Shown here: piece after piece, positions 45,513 through 57,564 of the stretch
Position numbering within the stretch: position 1 is the stretch's first letter
How the letters are laid out: every line of letters begins with the position of its first letter
From: Monoplex corrugatus
Taxonomy: Eukaryota > Mollusca > Gastropoda > Littorinimorpha > Ranellidae
Assembly (NCBI GenBank): GCA_030674185.1
Contig: CM060312.1
Coordinates: forward strand, 62,269,578-62,333,577
Direction: 5' to 3'
DNA length: 64,000 nt
Position numbers and translations under genes: made by a program
Notes under the pieces: model-generated
Told to the model about the DNA's origin: nothing
The model's input: only the letters and a program-made list of their open reading frames with translations
Database searches by the model: none

Positions 45513-45596
45513 CTGCGCTTCACAAAATGCTTCCGTTTTGTGGAACCGTAGCGGGACACATCTCCAGGAGAACTCCTCTTTGAACGTCTCACACAT
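45513..45596 (-). CDS. rost: Rolling-stone-like membrane protein, exon 1 (start codon)
   Basis: 84 nt encode MCETFKEEFSWRCVPLRFHK then TEAFCEAQ and end at the donor CAG|GTAAGA, in phase 0. It joins to WRWPRPVIVVYR of exon 2, giving the family's usual short cytosolic N-terminus ending in an 'SQW'-like motif before the first membrane segment. This start is chosen because the family begins a few residues before the KEF motif. Upstream on the - strand, TCCTTTCAATTACTCCAG (AG at 45619-45618) looks like a splice acceptor 21 nt before the ATG, so a non-coding first exon further right is possible. Confidence 0.82.
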
Positions 45597-45619
45597 GTCG
45601 TGACAAACAGGTTTAGGCT

Positions 45620-46371
45620 GGAGTAATTGAAAGGATAAAAAACGTTGACTTTATTGATAAATTTATTTATTCATTTATTTATTGAATAATTTATTAATCA
45701 TAAAACTTAAAGCCTAACGCCGCGTGAACATGAAGGCTCGCCTAAGTCAAATTCAGTTTCGATCAAGAGAGAAACTGACATGAGCTGTACAGGGGTGAAA
45801 ACTGACACTTTCCTTTAGTGACGAAATGTTTTATAACTGTCTCTAAAGCCTTTTAACCTATTTATCAACGAAGTAGAGTTGTCAAGGCCAAATAAATCCA
45901 GTCTAGTCCTTCACTGTATCGTCTGTGAAGTCATATGTCTTACAAGTAATATTATTGCAAGGCGGCGTTAAGGCATAGAGCTTTTATAGCCCAAGGTCAT
46001 AGCGGCCTTACTCAGAGATACTTCTCAGTCTTACAGCCAGTGCAAACATTGCCAGTGAAAGCCATAAAAGTACGTTGGCTTGCACACAGGACGTTTGTGT
46101 GACTGGTGTGTCCTTGCTTCGTGGTGTCCACTTGGGTTTTATACCTGTTGTAATCTTGACGGATTTATTTCACATTACACCAGGCACCTGCACTGGTGAA
46201 TTTATGACTTGGTCTGATTTACACTGTGTGGCAACATGTCAGGTTTCATAAAAGAATAGTGAAGGGGGAAAAATCGATTATTTTGTCATGGCTTGTTAGA
46301 CATTCTTTGTCTGCTTGTATTCTCTTTCTTTCTTCTCTCTTCTCTCTCTCTTTCTCTCTCTTCTCTCTCTT

Positions 46372-46426
<55 letters not shown>

Positions 46427-46907
46427 CTCTCTCCCTCTTATTTTGTGGATGTATACTCATTCAACGTATCAGTCACGCATTCTCCATATTTTGTACCAAT
46501 TGTTAACTTAAATGTTCGAGTCTTGGTTTTAAAAGAACGCCCCAACACAAAGCCAAAGGGAAATGTGTGTTCCTTTTTCGAAAGTAAGATACACAGATAC
46601 ACATGCCATTTACATGTAACCAAGATAATTCCAAAGGTAGGCTGATAAAATACCAGTATGAAATGTAGACTAGGTAAAACATAGAATAGGTAGGACCTCA
46701 GGACCTGGCCGGCTCATGGGTTTATGTGTAGGCTTAAGACTTGTGCCATGATCGCCATACACATGACACCTGTGACGTTAGTGCATATTGAATTCGTTCC
46801 TAGCGCGGAGACGTCATCTTGAGAAATTGAAATGGCTGACACACTGATCTGTCCAGATCTCTAACCTTGATTAACACATTGTCACTCATTTGATACTAAG
46901 GATCTTT
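45620..46907. other. Upstream region of the rolling-stone gene
   Basis: No coding sequence recognised. Any promoter or non-coding exon of the - strand gene should be here or further right; I see no convincing core promoter motif. A CT array lies at 46318-46440. Confidence 0.45.
46318..46440. repeat. (CT)n microsatellite
   Basis: Pure pyrimidine CT/CTTT array of about 120 bp on the + strand. Confidence 0.94.
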
Positions 46908-47360
46908 TAATAATAATAATAATTACAATATTTATATAGCGCAAAATCTCGATAAAAATCAAATCTAAGCGCTGAACATACACTTACGCACGCGCGCACA
47001 CACGCGCACACACACACACACTCACACATGGCTATAAATGGGGAAAAAGAATAAAAGCAATGGAAAATTATAGAGAGCATATTATATACAAATATATATT
47101 ACAATGTGATTCCCCTCCGAGTGGAGACAGGCTACAGAGGGGGGATGAGTGAGGTCAGGATTTTATGCAGAGGAGAAAAGGTGAATTTTGAGAGCGGACT
47201 TGAAGGAGACAAAAGTAGGTTGCTGACGGACAGAGAGAGGAAGTTTGTTCCAGGAAAGTGGATCAGAAACAGAGAAGGCTCGTGGACCATAGGTATTGAG
47301 CTTGGTGCGTGGAAAGCGAAAAGTCAGAGGATCGGAGGCATCTGACGTGGGCATCTGACG
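46908..47360 (-). mobile_element. L2-type LINE, 3' end with RT C-terminus
   Basis: On the - strand from 47354: SDPLTFRFPRTKLNTYGPRA, FSVSDPLSWNKLPLSVRQQP and FVSFKSALKIHLF, the conserved end of L2/CR1-type proteins (compare AVQMWNSLPHNLRHSPSFPS at 10.6 kb). This is followed by a GT-rich 3' region, the AGCGCTTAGATTT block and (TTA)n at 46908. 5'-truncated. Confidence 0.8.
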
Positions 47361-47479
47361 TCAAAAGTATCCAGTTTCTCTTGGCTGGTCTTCGGATGCC
47401 AAATTTTTACAACTGTAAAGGAACGTGGACAACAAACTGGAGTTGTAGAACCTTAATTTGAACCCTGCAGAGAACATTT

Positions 47480-48190
47480 GGTTCGGCTTCAGATCTTCTT
47501 CAGTTGGTTTAACACCACCGTTGCTGTCACACTTTAGCAGAGTAATTTATATTTAGAATACGGTTTTTCGTTGTTGCTCATAAGGTTGCCAAGGAATATG
47601 AAGTTTTCTGTATCTTCAAATATATTCTGGTTTATGAGGAGGATGCATGGTGGTATTTGATTTACACCTGTAAACATGTTTAAGTCTTCTTTAAAATAAA
47701 GGCTAATATTGCTGATACCACCCACAATAAGCTTAAGCTGAAAATCTCGAGCGCGTTCTGCTAGGGCAACTACATCGTCAGCAAGATCCAGAACTCAATC
47801 AATAGCCACTGCCAAAAGGAGAGGGGACAGGTTAAGTTACAGATCAGTCGCTGTGGCCAGTATCGGTCCTGATTCAACGCTTTGGAGTTGGTGCTGATCT
47901 ACTCAGTGGCTAGTACACATTTTTTTGGGAAATTACCAATACCACAAGGACTTATATTGACAAAAACTATTGACCAGTTGCGATACAGGCTCTCTTGAAA
48001 TCGACAAACCGAACACCATGTGAACAATACTAAAGGCTTTGGTGAAGTCCACAACTGGCACAAATCTGATGGCGAAGAGTGCTTGGTTGTCTCTGCAGGT
48101 CTTACTTATCTGCCCGTGGGTGAAGATCCGCCTCCTCAGTCATGTCTCATGCACATAATCGTGTCGGGTGGAAAGCTGCTTGTTCTATTC
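47480..48190 (-). pseudogene. Degenerate RTE-type reverse transcriptase fragment
   Basis: Reading on the - strand: VDFTKAF near 48040 (first catalytic Asp block), then ADDVVALAERARDFQLKL near 47790-47735 (the ADD motif), and SNISLYFKEDLNMF onward to FIFLGNLMSNNEK (an FKYLG-like motif). Many stops and small gaps separate the motifs. It is an old LINE, probably RTE-like. Confidence 0.65.
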
Positions 48191-48221
48191 TAAGTTCATT
48201 GCCCGCTGCGTTATATATATT

Positions 48222-48300
48222 CATTACCACGTGCCCTGCCGCATGGCGCTGGTGATAATGGCCCTCCATACGAATCTGTTTCCATATACATCTATCTCCA
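48222..48300 (-). mobile_element. RTE-type LINE, extreme 3' end
   Basis: CACGTGCCCTGCCGCATGGC, then GCTGGTGATAATGGCC, is the inverted form of the family's terminal block. The TGA tail is not obvious here. Confidence 0.62.
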
Positions 48301-48315
48301 GTGGCTGGCTGTGTG

Positions 48316-48540
<225 letters not shown>

Positions 48541-48589
48541 ATATGTGTGTATATATCTCCATATACATTATCATGAGTAAACAGTATAA

Positions 48590-48665
48590 GGTGTTATGAT
48601 GTTCGGTTTGTCGATTTCAAGACAGCCTTTGTCGCAACTGGTCAATAGTTTTTGTCAATATAAGC
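48590..48665 (-). repeat. Inverted copy of 47945-48020
   Basis: Read inverted, this block gives TTATATTGACAAAAACTATT, GACCAGTTGCGACAAAGGCT and CGACAAACCGAACATC. It matches 47945-48020 at roughly nine positions in ten. It is a displaced inverted piece of the same degenerate LINE (DFKTAF region). Confidence 0.75.
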
Positions 48666-48919
48666 TCTATGTTGAAGGGCATATCAAAAATGCACGAACA
48701 CTGATCAAATCATGTTCAAACCAAAAATTTGCTCGTATAAATCTATCTATATCTATCTACCCACAAGACAGTTAAATATGGATTATCTCAATGCTCCGTT
48801 CTTGGTCCGCTACTTTTTTTTTTTCCCCAGATAATTTTACTCTCAGACCTGAAACATTTTGAAAGTTTGTGAAGATGATAAAACAATCCATACACACCAT
48901 TACGACACAAGTTTTAACC

Positions 48920-49112
48920 TTGACCCTTTGACTTCCGCACCTTGTCCACCGGCATTCTGCATTGTCAACTATGCTAGCAGAGCAAAAAATTAACCCTTTG
49001 ACTCCTTCATCCTATCCACCAGCTTCCTGCAGGAAGCTGGTGGATAGGGTGAGGGAGTGAAAGGATTAAGTTTTTGCAGTTGGTGGATAGGGTGCGGGAG
49101 TCAAATGGTTAA
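48920..49112. mobile_element. Palindromic TTAA element (copy 11), opposite orientation
   Basis: TTGA-CCCTTTGACTTCCGCACC at the left, arm GCATTGTCAACTATGCTAGC, inner TTAA-CCCTTTGACTCCTTC, stem CCACCAGCTTCCTGCAGGAA, right end GGTGCGGGAGTCAAATGG-TTAA at 49109. Confidence 0.75.
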
Positions 49113-49254
49113 TAAAGAGTTTTCGAGCTACTTGAATCAACAGGATTGAATAACATGCCATTTGACTTACGCAAGACAAAGTATGTGCTTGTATCAAGCC
49201 AGTGTATCAAGCATTCATTTGCTTCTTTCAGTTTGCTTATAAACATGTTTGTTC

Positions 49255-49715
49255 TCTAGACCAGTCATTGTGATAAAGTAGTTAGCGCAGTGGACTACCG
49301 ACTGGAAGGTTGTGGGTTCGAATCCACATAAATCTCTTCATGGTGGAATTTTTCGGCTCTAACCGGCTCCTACCCGGAGTTGAGCGTGCTATGCGCTCGT
49401 TGGGAAGACTAGAACCACACAGTCGAGTATCGTTCACTTCACGGATGCGTCATTGAGGGTGTTGCTTAAATCTTCTGACCAACACCGCAGGTGCCTGTGT
49501 CTCTCGGGCCTGGTTGATGCCAAGATATATAATAATAGTACGCGTAGAGTACAGCCCTGTCATACAGTCTCAATCCTAGATGGAACTCCATAGCATCATG
49601 AATATCATCCTCATCGACATCATCATCATCGCATTGTGAAAACTGTCCCAGCTTCTGTGGCCATTAAGGTGGCGTGGAAAATGGGGGAAAAAAGGTGAGC
49701 ACAAAGGTAATCCTG
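49255..49715 (+). mobile_element. SINE-A, full-length tRNA-derived SINE
   Basis: The head AGTAGTTAGCGCAGTGGACT (A-box region) and GGTTGTGGGTTCGAATCC (B box) is tRNA-like. The body carries CTCTAACCGGCTCCTACCCG, GATGCGTCATTGAGGGTGTT, GGCCTGGTTGATGCCAAGAT and GTACAGCCCTGTCATACAGT. The 3' end is ATCATCATCATCGCATTGTG, CCATTAAGGTGGCGTGGAAA, then AAAAAAGGTGAGCACAAAGG. The head cannot be a tRNA gene: no closing acceptor stem follows the B box. Confidence 0.85.
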
Positions 49716-49734
49716 AAAAAAATGCTTGTTCTCT

Positions 49735-49737
49735 CTG

Positions 49738-49770
<33 letters not shown>

Positions 49771-49830
49771 GTCTCTTTGTGTCTCTCTCGCTTTCTCTGT
49801 CTGTCTGTCTCCCTCCCTCTCGTTGTGTCT
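49735..49830. repeat. (CT/CTGT)n tract
   Basis: Pyrimidine-rich simple sequence of about 95 bp. Confidence 0.9.
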
Positions 49831-50159
49831 CTGTTTCTCTCTGCGTTAGTGTAAGTTGTGTTAGTCTTAGCGTATATGTGTGCGCACATGTGTAAGCGTG
49901 CGTGTGTGTGTATGTGTGTGTGTGTTCGTTCGTTGCTTGATTTAACATCTTTTCACTATAAGTGATATTAGACAGGGAAAAATGGCATGGAGGATGAAAT
50001 TAGGGGGGGGGGGGAGGGGTCAGAGGGGAACAGAGTAAGAGACGGAAAAAAATTAAAAGGAAGCGGCAAGGTCTTAAGAAAAAGGATATGGATGAACAGA
50101 GAAATGAAACTAGAACAACGCTAACATCAATAATATAAAAAAAATCGTCATAAAAACAA

Positions 50160-53075
50160 AACAAAACAAAACAAAAAATAATCATAATTACAATAATAAT
50201 CTTATTATAGTAACGCATTAACAGGACTGTGAACCAATGATTCTGAAATTTTAACTAACAAAACTTGATCCGATACTACTTCTTTAAAATGCGTTTCAAG
50301 ATAGTTTCCTTGTGTAAACATCTTTGGTAAAAAGGAACGAAGCTTTCTGCAGTAAAACAAACAGTGATACAATGTGAATTGTTCGCCGCAAATACATAAA
50401 ACATTTTTACAATATTTTGTTTTCAAAGCGTTCAGTTGAATACGAAAATATGTCATAACAATCAATCTCAAATGATATAACGAGGAATACTACAATTTTT
50501 TACAGATATTTTGAACTGAAAGTTTGATTCTTTTTTGAGACACAAATTTTTCATTTAAATGTTCATGAAATCGAATCCATGATGCTAATTCTAGCGAGTT
50601 GTAAGCTTCTTTTACCGAGGTGTTAACATGTAATTCTATGGAATTTTCAGAATGGAGGGCACCGGATTTAGCTGCTCTGTCAACTACGTTGTTGCCATGA
50701 AGACCAACATGAGAAGGCACCCAGCATAAATTGATTTCCGAGCCATTTATCTTTAAACAATGTATCAGATGATTTGCCTCAATAATTAAGTCAGGCCTTG
50801 TGTCTGTATCAAAAGACTGTAAGGCATATAATACAGATTTTGAATCAACAAAGAGAACTACTTTGAAAGACACAGGCCGAAGGCTTATTAAATAATGCAA
50901 CGCTTGAACAACAGCAACCAATTCTGCTGTATATATAGATACATTTGCCCCAATGAAAAAAGACTTTTTAATGTTAAATTTTGGAACATAAAAGGCTGCT
51001 CCAGCGCTCTGATTTGCTAAGACTGACCCATCGGTAAAAATGTGGAGGTGGGTACGGTACTTTTCATCGATGTGTTCATAAGCTGTGGATAGCGTAATGT
51101 TGACATTATTATCTTTTTTAAAGTTTGCATAATCGAGATCAAATGTGGCCTTTAGCATTTCCCATGTAGGGATAGGCGTTATCGTTAGTTTCTCTGCTAT
51201 TTCATCCATTGTTATGTTGGACTGTTTGATCAGGCCAGATATGTAAGTTGCGGCTGTAATTTGTGATGAAATGGTTTTTGCTCGTTTTGGAAAGTCAGTA
51301 TCAGACCTGATCTTAATTTCTTTGCTCACAAAATTATCCGCTTGTGAAGTAGTTCTAATTGCAAACATTGCTGTAGCTAGCTCACGATGGTTGTTTAAAG
51401 GTAGAATTCCAGCAACTTTGTACATTTCCAGAGAAGAAGCATGAGTTGGTACACCTAGTGCAATTTTAAGACTTTTGCAGTCCAAGCTCTGAATCTTTTT
51501 TAGTAAATATTTGGGTGCATTGAAAAAAACTTCTTGCGCGTAGGATAATTTAGACCTGACCAGCGCTGTTGACAGATGAATCAGTACATTTGTATCCATT
51601 CCCCAGGGTAATTTGCTTATTATCTTTAGAAAATTTAAGGTTTTTCGCGCTTTTGTTAAAATATAATCAAAATGGACATTCCAGCTTAATTTCGACGTGA
51701 TGTAAACTCCCAGAAATTTTATGACCTGTTTGTAATTTAACACTTCACCAAGCAATTTGAAAGTAGGCAAGTTATTTGAGTTACCACCAGGATCAAACAG
51801 CATCATGTTAGTTTTTTCTGCTGACAACGACAGACCATTTTCTAACATATAGTTTCCAAGATTATCAAGATCAATTTGATACAACTTCCTGATCTAATTT
51901 CGCGTTCTCTGTGGAGTTGTCTTTTTTAAAGTGATATTCATCCAAGTGCATATATCATCAGCGTACTGTACTAAAACAACACGATTTGAAAGAGCTTTAG
52001 GAAGATCCTGTATAAGGATATTAAATAAAATAGGTGCTATCACTGAACCTTGTGGAATCCCCATGTCGAGGCGTCGTGAAGAAGAATAACTAGCTCCCAC
52101 GCTTGCCTGAATTGTTGTATTAGCTAAAAAAGATTTATAGTAATTGAACATATTGCCCGATAAACCAACAGATTTTAGCTTGAACAATAAACGTTTATGC
52201 CAAACTTGATCGTAAGCTTTTTTCACATCAAAGAAGGTAGCTAAAACACTTTTTCTGCGGGCAAACTGTTGTTTGATCTGAGTTGTAAGTTTTACCAGGT
52301 ACTCAACTGCTGATCTTCCTTTTCTAAAACCTGCCTGGTTTACCGGAATAACGTTATTTTTATCACAGTAGTGTAAAAGTCTGTTTAAGACCAATCTTTC
52401 CACTAGTTTGCTTGTGTGGGACATCAAAGCAATGGGTCTGTAACTGTTTTTATCGGTTTTCGATTTTCCTGTTTTTAATATTGGTATAACTATAGACTTT
52501 TGCCAGATTTGTGGCACAGTTCCGCTAACCCAGCATTTCTGCAAAATTTTGTGTAGGAAAATAAGGTAGTTTTCAGGGAGATGTTTAATCATTTCAGTCG
52601 AAACTGCATCAACACCTACCGAACTCTCTTTGTTGTGTAGAGACAGTACTGTGTGGTTTTTTTTTTAGCTTTTGTAAGGTGATTGGAGAATTAAACCAGA
52701 GATCATTCTGTGGTACTAGATCAGTGTAGATTGGGTTGTTATCTTCCATTTCTCTGTGATGTTTGCAGTCAGGAGATAAACCTTCAACTTTACTGTTTTT
52801 AGCAAATAATTCCACAAAGTTTCTGCTTTGTCCATGTCTGAAGGAAATGTGTTACATGTTTCAATCATTATCGGACACCTAGATAAGTTGGTTCTATTCT
52901 TCATTTGTTTCATTTTCGTCCAGACTTTATGGAAATCTTTCAAATCTGAAATTTCTTTTGTGCAGAATGATGCCCAATAATCTTTCTTTGCTTCAGCAAT
53001 GATTTTGTTACATTGGATGTTAGCTTTTTTCATTTCCACATGATCTTCAGGTTTCCGGCTTTTGATGTAGATTTC
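50160..53075 (-). mobile_element. I/Nimb-type LINE with RNase H, 5'-truncated
   Basis: A - strand LINE of about 2.9 kb. It enters on the right from a GT array, so its 5' end (ORF1 and endonuclease) is missing from about 53075. It carries RT, an RNase H domain and a C-terminal Cys/His segment, and ends at the left with AT-rich TAATAAGATTATTATTG-type sequence and AAAAC repeats near 50160. An RNase H domain after RT places it in the I group of LINEs, which includes mollusc Nimb elements. Confidence 0.85.
50205..53039 (-). pseudogene. I/Nimb LINE polyprotein: RT plus RNase H
   Basis: From 53039: IQCNKIIAEAKKDYW and KDFHKVWTKMKQMK (pre-RT region), with shifts near 52835 (an AAA run) and 52665 (an A-run). 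The RT core follows from 52592: NSYRPIALMSHTSKLVERLV, AGFRKGRSAVEYLV, ATFFDVKKAYDQVWH, MGIPQGSVIAPILF and VQYADDICTWM. An in-frame TAG stands at 51894-51896. Next come NMMLFDPGGNSN and VIKFLGVYITSKLSWN, then RNase H: LHIFTDGS, IYTAELVAVVQAL, VLFVDSKSVLYAL and WVPSHVGLHGNNVVDRAAK, holding all acidic catalytic residues. After a TAG at 50490-50492 the same frame gives VLCICGEQFTLYHCLFYCRK, a CxC-H-C zinc-type end. Two stops and two A-run shifts are the only defects. Confidence 0.87.
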
Positions 53076-53079
53076 GAAT

Positions 53080-53216
<137 letters not shown>

Positions 53217-53342
53217 ATCTACTATCTATCTATCTACCTATCTATCTATCTATCTATCCATCTATCTATCTATCTATCATCTACATCTATCTATCATCTA
53301 TCTATCTATCTATCTATCATCTATCTATCTATCTATCTATCA

Positions 53343-53376
<34 letters not shown>

Positions 53377-53397
53377 CCTATCTATCTACTATCTATT
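53217..53397. repeat. (CTAT)n tetranucleotide array
   Basis: About 180 bp of CTAT/CATCTAT repeats follow the GT array without a gap. Confidence 0.95.
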
Positions 53398-53860
53398 CGT
53401 TCATTCGCTGAAGAAGGCAAAACCAATTCCATACAGCAGATTTCACGTGAAAAGGGAAATCACTGAGGAAGGGCTCAGCAAACATGATGACGATGACGAT
53501 GATGATGCAAGATGGCACAGATTTTTCCAACTACAAAAAAAAACAAAAACAAAACGAGACTGCTGGCTCAGATAGTATATAGAACACTCAATACGACAAC
53601 GTAGTTTTGGCGTTATCTGGGGTCTGACCCATTAAGTTTTGTAAGGCCAGGCCTACAGACGCCCCCCAAGCTTGATAAAGCCAGCAAAGAGTTACGTAGA
53701 GTCCATGCGTCACGTAACTCCGCGCTGTTCAAGGCCTTACTTACGACGTGGGCACTGTTTTAGACAGGGTGGATGTGAGGGAATTATTTGCTTTAGTCGG
53801 AGAATGATTGAAACTTATAACAATATTCTCTCAAGGCCACAAGGGGAGAGAAAGAATGTA
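53398..53860. other. Intergenic DNA, nothing recognised
   Basis: No gene. A 14-bp inverted repeat (AGAGTTACGTAGAG / CATGCGTCACGTAAC, near 53688-53720) is too weak to call. Confidence 0.45.
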
Positions 53861-53861
53861 T

Positions 53862-53948
53862 ATATATATATATATATACACACACGCACACAAACATATG
53901 GAAACAGACAGACACACACTATTTTCAGATCAACAACGAGAGAAAAAG

Positions 53949-53980
<32 letters not shown>

Positions 53981-54009
53981 ACACACACGCACGCACGCAC
54001 GCACGCACA

Positions 54010-54053
<44 letters not shown>

Positions 54054-54089
54054 TATTTTCAGGCCAACAACGAAAGAGAAATACACACA

Positions 54090-54160
<71 letters not shown>

Positions 54161-54170
54161 TCTCTCTTTT
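53862..54170. repeat. Compound (TA)n and (CA)n arrays with duplicated unit
   Basis: AT repeats, then CA arrays interrupted twice by the same block: CTATTTTCAGATCAACAACG plus AGAGAAAAAG near 53918 and CTATTTTCAGGCCAACAACG plus AAAGAGAAAT near 54052. The block plus CA array is therefore tandemly duplicated with a period near 133 bp. Confidence 0.88.
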
Positions 54171-54188
54171 TGTCTCACTCATAAACAT

Positions 54189-54395
<207 letters not shown>

Positions 54396-54649
54396 AACGT
54401 GCGAGCAGATAAATTTTTTCCCCCATTTATCCTACTCAACGAAACGTCAGCGAAATCTAATCTTTTTCCCAGTGACGGCCTTGGTGAAGTTTAGAACTAG
54501 CACAAGGCTAAGTTTTGTGCGTTTATTATTTCATGTTTTTTGTATACCCTTGACAAGAGCAAGTTGGCCAAAATTTTGCACCTGTCTTGTCGCGTTCTGA
54601 TTCAATTTTGTGTAATTCTGGTTCCTTTTTGCTTGAACGATGGCAAAAC

Positions 54650-54842
54650 TGAAACCTTATTACAGTCGAGTGTCATCCTTTTTCGACAATATGTCGTGTG
54701 ATCAATCCTGCCGTAGCCGTCCAGCGTGGTTGACGTCAGTATATAATGTAAAAATAAGTAGGCTTATAGATTACAGCCATGTCATGCAGTCGCAATATCG
54801 ACATAATCTGAACGGTTGATAAGATTTCACTGACAAATAGAT
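54650..54842 (+). repeat. Direct repeat, left copy (partner 63808-64000)
   Basis: AACTGAAACCTTATTACAGT through CAGTCGAGTGTCATCC, GATCAATCCTGCCGTAGCCG, TCATGCAGTCGCAATATCG to TTTCACTGACAAATA is repeated at 63808-64000 with only a few differences over 190 bp. Both copies lie near SINE-B elements. Nature unknown: a LINE/SINE piece or a segmental duplication. Confidence 0.88.
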
Positions 54843-55018
54843 ATCATGTTCGTGAAAGAAATTTGATCTGGAGGTGTCGCCTACAGCAGTTTTGGATCAA
54901 TTTTGGATTTGGGCCACCGGATATAAATAGGCTGCAAAGTAAAGTTTGGATAAGAATCAATTTCAAAATCCATAATTTATTGTAAGAATTATACCGAAAC
55001 AATTTTTTTAAGATATGG

Positions 55019-55573
55019 TACTCACCTCCGTGGGGATACTGGGGGTTCTTTCAGTATGTATAGTATCCCACCTTCTGGAAATACTGTACTACAAAGTTCC
55101 TCTTTACTGTCACTCTCTTTGTTTCTGCCTTGCTCCTTTGTTTTCTGTCATTTCTTCCTATGATTTTCTGCCTTGCCGGTCAATTCATCTGTATGTGTTC
55201 GAAAAAGTCTTACGTACTTTTTCTCTCAGGATTGATAATTGGGTACATGTATTAAAGTGCATTTTTGGCTCTAGGGAAATGAGATATGGGGAAGCAATTT
55301 TAGGCAATTTAGACCTGTTTTTATGTATGCTTTAGTGTCCTTAGTTATGCTTGAATTTGTATTCAGGTATGTTTTCTAAATCTCCTGTGTGATAAATTGG
55401 ACGGAGCAGTCAGTGCCAGGGGTATTTTCTCAGATTATGTGCACGAATGCATTGATCTGTGTACTTAATTTTCTTTTCCTTTTCTTTCCTGTTGAAGATT
55501 GTTTTGAAACGGTGATAGCTCTGATACGGCTGTCGGCTGGACTTCAAACAAAAACAACAAGAACAATAAAGAC
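55019..55573 (+). mobile_element. SINE-B, complete copy with about 9-bp target duplication
   Basis: AAGATATGG at 55010-55018 and AAGATAAGG at 55574-55582 flank it. The element runs TACTCACCTCCGTGGGGATA, CTGGGGGTTCTTTCAGTATG, TAGTATCCCACCTTCTGGAA to GATACGGCTGTCGGCTGGAC and an AAACAAAAACAACAAGAAC tail. Same strand as the others. Confidence 0.83.
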
Positions 55574-55589
55574 AAGATAAGGCGCTCAC

Positions 55590-56636
55590 GAACTGTTATT
55601 GTTCTTAAGCTTACATCAAAATTCGCGTTCTCTAATTTCCAGAAATACATTCCATGTTTGCACACTTCCATATAAAAGCACATGTGCGCTTCAATTAAAG
55701 AAACTTTAGGCATTCTGACCTATAATTGGGTCACAATGACCAAATTCTGCCAAAAAATTGCAAAGAATGATGTTCGGCGCGCATATCTTAACATTTCTCT
55801 TTCATTTTCTCTTTCATATTTTTTCACTCTTTGATAGGCGTAACTATGATATAGGCCTACTGTGTAGATGCCTAATTAATGTAGCACTGGTGGTTTTGAA
55901 TAGCCGTGTTGTTGTCTCAGTTTCTTCGCCGTACAGAGATTTGCAATGAAAAATGCTTTAAAACGAATGTTCGTTTTATTCATATTATCTTTATTTCAAA
56001 TAAAAAGGATATGACAGAATGCCTTGTCCACCTTGTTTCTTTTCTTTTCTTTTTCAAACTTCGTAAAATCATATTTAGAATCTGAATCAAAGTAACTACT
56101 AGAATAACGAAAACAGGTTGAGGACGCTTAGTTGATTCATTAAAACAAGACAGTGCAAAATGTCGGCCAGCCAGCCTTGGTCAAGCGTACACAAGACATA
56201 TTTATGGACTGCTAGATTAAAGGTTGACCTTGTCTCAGCCCTTACCATAGCACGATCCGACTCTTCAGACCTTGCAGACCAACTTTTCTCAACAGTCTAC
56301 TTGACTCCCATGCTCTCATAGTGACACATTTCAACACGGTCTGTCGTCATCAGTGACATTTATTCAGCTCCATCTTTACTAAAATATGGCGTCATATAGA
56401 GTCCTGTTTTGCGGCGCTGTTCTCTTCATTACGTATTTTACAACCACACAGCTCTGTTATTAATTCAACAATCAGTAACACTGTATCAATTTTCTGACGA
56501 TGACTGATAACTAGACTGCTCTGCTTTCCCAGACAGACATCTCAAACATTACTGGTGTTATGGACTAGTGGGACTATTACATGTTTGATTTTGATTTCAT
56601 GTTATTATCCGCTGTTCTTCTTGGTGACTGGACTAT
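55590..56636. other. Intergenic DNA, nothing recognised
   Basis: No coding frame, transposon end or inverted repeat that I can support. Confidence 0.5.
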
Positions 56637-57115
56637 ACATACATACAGAGATATATACATACAGAGATACATAGATATATACATACAGAGATACATAGAT
56701 ATATACATACAGAGATACATAGATACATACAGAGATACATAGATATATACATACAGAGATACATAGATATATACATACAGAGATACATAGATATATACAT
56801 ACAGAGATACATAGATATATACATACAGAGGTACATAGATATATAAATACAGAGATACATAGATGTATACATACATAGATACATAGATATATACATACAG
56901 AGATACATAGATATATACATGTACATACAGATATACATAGATATATACATACAGAGATACATAGATATATACATACAGAGATACAGAGATACATACATAC
57001 ATAGATACATACATATATACATACATAGATATATACATACATAGATACATACATACATAGATACATACATACATACATATATACATACATAGATATATAC
57101 ATACATACATACTTC
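56637..57115. repeat. Minisatellite, about 22-26-bp ATACATACAGAG unit
   Basis: Roughly 20 units of ATACATACAGAGATACATAG with AT spacers, degenerating rightward into ATACATAC. Long Tyr/Ile/Ser/Val frames on the - strand are artefacts of the periodicity. Confidence 0.93.
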
Positions 57116-57161
57116 TTCTTCAATGGTATTAACGTCCCAGCGTGATACACATATATAGACA

Positions 57162-57289
<128 letters not shown>

Positions 57290-57529
57290 CAGGGGGGTGC
57301 AAAAGTAGGTATACAGTTATGAAAAAAAGAAAACACGTACAATAGTCATTGCATTTATTATACAAACAAATGAATATTGCATATACACGTAATGACAAGC
57401 ACAGCCTTAATCCCTCAGATACTCAAACTGCTTGCTGTCGGTATTCACACACTCTTCTAATCGAGAGCGGAATTAAACATTATAATAACGATGTGATACT
57501 TACTGTATACCTACTTTTGTACCCCCCTG
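57290..57529. mobile_element. mariner/Tc1-like MITE, 240 bp
   Basis: The left end CAGGGGGGTGCAAAAGTAGG and the inverted right end CAGGGGGGTACAAAAGTAGG match for about 28-29 bp (through TATACAGT) with one mismatch. The right flank is TA; the left flank is CA, one change from the expected TA duplication. Insertion into a TA microsatellite fits TA target preference. The interior has no coding sequence. Confidence 0.82.
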
Positions 57530-57564
57530 TATATATATATATACATATATAACTCCTAATCATA

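Noticed and set aside
49275..49345. Possible tRNA genes at 49275 and 62975
   Set aside because: A-box- and B-box-like motifs are present, but no acceptor stem closes after the B box and each is followed by a SINE body. They are SINE heads.
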